Below are positions 5,513-5,543 of a stretch of DNA of 5,543 nt, piece by piece. The stretch is from JBDKTH01 sp964558295. GTDB taxonomy: Bacteria > Planctomycetota > Planctomycetia > Pirellulales > Thermoguttaceae. Made by a program: the position numbers and the translations under genes. Under the pieces are notes generated by a model. It saw only the letters and a list, made by a program, of their open reading frames with translations, had not been told where the DNA came from and ran no database searches. The stretch is taken from NCBI GenBank assembly GCA_964558295.1, contig CAZLDQ010000300.1:1-5543 (forward strand). The letters run 5' to 3'. The first letter of the stretch is position 1. Each line of letters starts with the position of its first letter.

Positions 5513-5543
5513 CGTTTGCGCAATCCCCGGCGCCAACTAATCT

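Overview
The window looks like the chromosome of a GC-rich, sugar-degrading environmental bacterium, most likely a planctomycete or relative. The reasons are the gene types (Gfo/Idh/MocA oxidoreductase, TIM-barrel sugar isomerase, cupin, DUF4432 epimerase-like protein), the loosely packed operon, and a small four-helix-bundle gene framed by 'GAATGACGAA'-type repeats. I remember such repeats from intergenic DNA of Planctomycetes and Verrucomicrobia. The phylum assignment is inference only.

Layout: positions 1-887 hold, on the minus strand, the N-terminal 295 codons of a DUF4432 (galactose-mutarotase-like) protein that runs off the left edge. Positions 888-1317 are a divergent intergenic region with an AT-rich, operator-like palindrome (1250-1271). 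On the plus strand follow a two-domain cupin with a phosphomannose-isomerase-like metal site (1318-2568), a strong hairpin in the next spacer (2604-2640), a TIM-barrel sugar isomerase/epimerase (2686-3750), a 480-base cassette with inverted-repeat ends and a four-helix-bundle protein (3751-4230), and a Gfo/Idh/MocA NAD(P)-dependent oxidoreductase (4286-5452). A clean rho-independent terminator (5487-5512) closes the run.

How the genes fit together: the three large plus-strand genes and the divergent DUF4432 gene all belong to families that act on free or phosphorylated sugars (oxidoreduction, isomerisation, epimerisation, anomer handling). They read as one carbohydrate catabolic module, but the substrate cannot be named from the sequence. 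The four-helix-bundle cassette does not fit that theme. It starts on the base after the TIM-barrel stop codon, has 50-base arms that match at 43 of 50 positions, has lower GC than its neighbours, and without it the two flanking genes would be only 55 bases apart. It looks like an insertion related to the intervening sequences of 23S rRNA, here placed inside a metabolic operon, and it is the most interesting item in the window.
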